Below are positions 5,729-6,440 of a DNA stretch of 6,440 bases, in pieces. This stretch comes from Hydrogenimonas sp. (GTDB lineage Bacteria; Campylobacterota; Campylobacteria; Campylobacterales; Hydrogenimonadaceae), in NCBI GenBank assembly GCA_021647345.1, contig JAKIUX010000062.1, positions 1-6,440 on the forward strand, given 5' to 3'. The translations under genes were made by a program, and so were the position numbers. How positions within the stretch are numbered: position 1 is the first letter of the stretch; the number at the start of each line of letters is the position of its first letter. Below the pieces are notes generated by a model. It was not told the origin of the DNA, searched no databases, and saw nothing but the letters and a program-made list of their open reading frames with translations.

Positions 5729-6440
5729 CGATCCTTACTAAAGACTCTGAAAAATATCTCGAAAAGTGTCTTGAAGCCCTTAGAGAGTTCAACGAGATCA
5801 TCATTTTAGATAACGGCTCTAAGGATTCAACACTTAAAATAGCTTCCAAATTTGATAATGTTAAGATTATAAAGCATGATTTTATAGGTTTTGGGCCGCT
5901 AAAAAATCTTGCAGCAAACAAGGCTTCCAATGACTGGATATTCTCGGTTGATAGCGACGAAATCGCAACAAAAGAGCTGATAGAGTCTATAAAAAAGATC
6001 GATCCTGAAAAAAGAGAGGTTGTCTACGCTATATCGAGGCTAAATCACTATAAGAAAAAAGCGATAAAGTGCTGCGGATGGTACCCCGATATAGTTATGC
6101 GTATCTACAACAAAAGCTTTACACAATTTAGTGAAGCTATAGTGCATGAATCGCTATGTATCCCAGATGGGGCAAAAAAAGCCACTCTTGATGGGGATAT
6201 TAAACACTATCCTTTTGACAGCGTAGAATCGCTAATAGATAAGATGCAAAGCTACTCCACTCTTTATGCCAATCAGAGCAACAAACCCTCATCTGCTTTT
6301 AAAGCCTTTACAAGAGCGCTCTTTGCATTTTTCAAAAACTACATCCTTCAGCGCGGCTTTCTGTGCGGCTACGAGGGGCTTCTCATAAGTGTCTCCAACG
6401 CCAACGGCGTATTTTACAAATATATGAAACTCTATGAAAA
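5707..6440 (+). CDS. Family 2 glycosyltransferase, WaaE/KdtX-like (3' truncated by window)
   Basis: The frame stays open from ATG 5707 to the window edge, giving 244 residues without a stop. The N-terminus is a GT-A nucleotide-sugar fold: VSVTILTKDSEKYLEKCLEA (5-24), IIILDNGSKDST (31-42) with the DNGSxDxT motif, a KNLAANKASNDWIFSVDSDE stretch (66-85) in which DSDE (82-85) supplies the metal-binding acidic residues, and GWYPDIVMRIYNK (124-136). Further blocks are AIVHESL (144-150) and IKHYPF (165-170). The spacing and the GWYPD..xRxY element match the WaaE/KdtX-like group of inner-core GT2 enzymes, which transfer a glucose or similar sugar to core heptose in other bacteria. Donor and acceptor here are not determinable. 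The later hydrophobic part (about 200-230) may associate with the membrane. The family's usual length, about 250-300 residues, suggests that little is missing. The base composition is more AT-rich than the preceding gene's 3' end. Confidence 0.82.
   Translation, partial: MVEKVSVTILTKDSEKYLEKCLEALREFNEIIILDNGSKDSTLKIASKFDNVKIIKHDFIGFGPLKNLAANKASNDWIFSVDSDEIATKELIESIKKIDPEKREVVYAISRLNHYKKKAIKCCGWYPDIVMRIYNKSFTQFSEAIVHESLCIPDGAKKATLDGDIKHYPFDSVESLIDKMQSYSTLYANQSNKPSSAFKAFTRALFAFFKNYILQRGFLCGYEGLLISVSNANGVFYKYMKLYE

Noticed and set aside
491..5930. Reverse-strand open frames (for example 491-763, 1184-1522, 1902-2147, 3640-3960, 5230-5532)
   Set aside because: All lie opposite well-supported genes, show no recognisable domains, and have compositions expected of antisense shadows.
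1..6440. RNA genes, CRISPR array, insertion sequence, defence or other novel system
   Set aside because: No tRNA-like cloverleaf, spaced direct repeats, terminal inverted repeats, transposase or nuclease motifs were seen. Essentially all sequence is explained by pseudopilin and LPS genes.

Overview
The window is a densely packed stretch of bacterial chromosome. All genes are on the + strand, with almost no spacing between them. The best guess at the source is a Campylobacterota member (Sulfurimonas/Sulfuricurvum/Sulfurovum-like). The reasons are the heavy use of AGA/AGG, ATA and AAA codons, the moderate base composition, and the waaC followed directly by a lipid A acyltransferase (waaM/htrB), an order familiar from Campylobacter LOS loci. 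This taxonomic call is inference from style and gene order, not a database match.

Region 1 (1-1484) is the end of a type II secretion/type IV pilus-like minor pseudopilin cluster. It holds the last codons of an unidentified upstream gene, then a GspJ-like pseudopilin with a clear class III (prepilin) leader, then a GspK-like pseudopilin that lacks the +5 glutamate. These three genes are joined by 4-base start/stop overlaps.

Region 2 (1485-1529) is the only intergenic gap. It carries an extended -10 promoter and a ribosome binding site.

Region 3 (1530-6440) is an LPS/LOS core-assembly operon: heptosyltransferase I (WaaC), a lipid A late acyltransferase (LpxL/HtrB family), an O-antigen ligase/polymerase-type membrane protein (WaaL/Wzy_C), a second GT9 heptosyltransferase closest in motifs to WaaQ, and a family 2 glycosyltransferase (WaaE/KdtX-like) cut by the window end. 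Consecutive genes overlap by 4, 4, 8 and 22 bases, so translation is probably coupled. Together they would finish lipid A acylation, add heptoses and a further sugar to the inner core, and join or polymerise a distal glycan in the periplasm.

I found no RNA gene, CRISPR array, insertion sequence, terminator hairpin or defence-type system, and nothing that I would call a previously undescribed system. The items most worth checking are a G7 tract at the gspJ/gspK junction where one extra G would fuse the two reading frames, the extended -10 promoter, a four-cysteine cluster in the second heptosyltransferase, and a sharp base-composition change near 5.6-5.8 kb.
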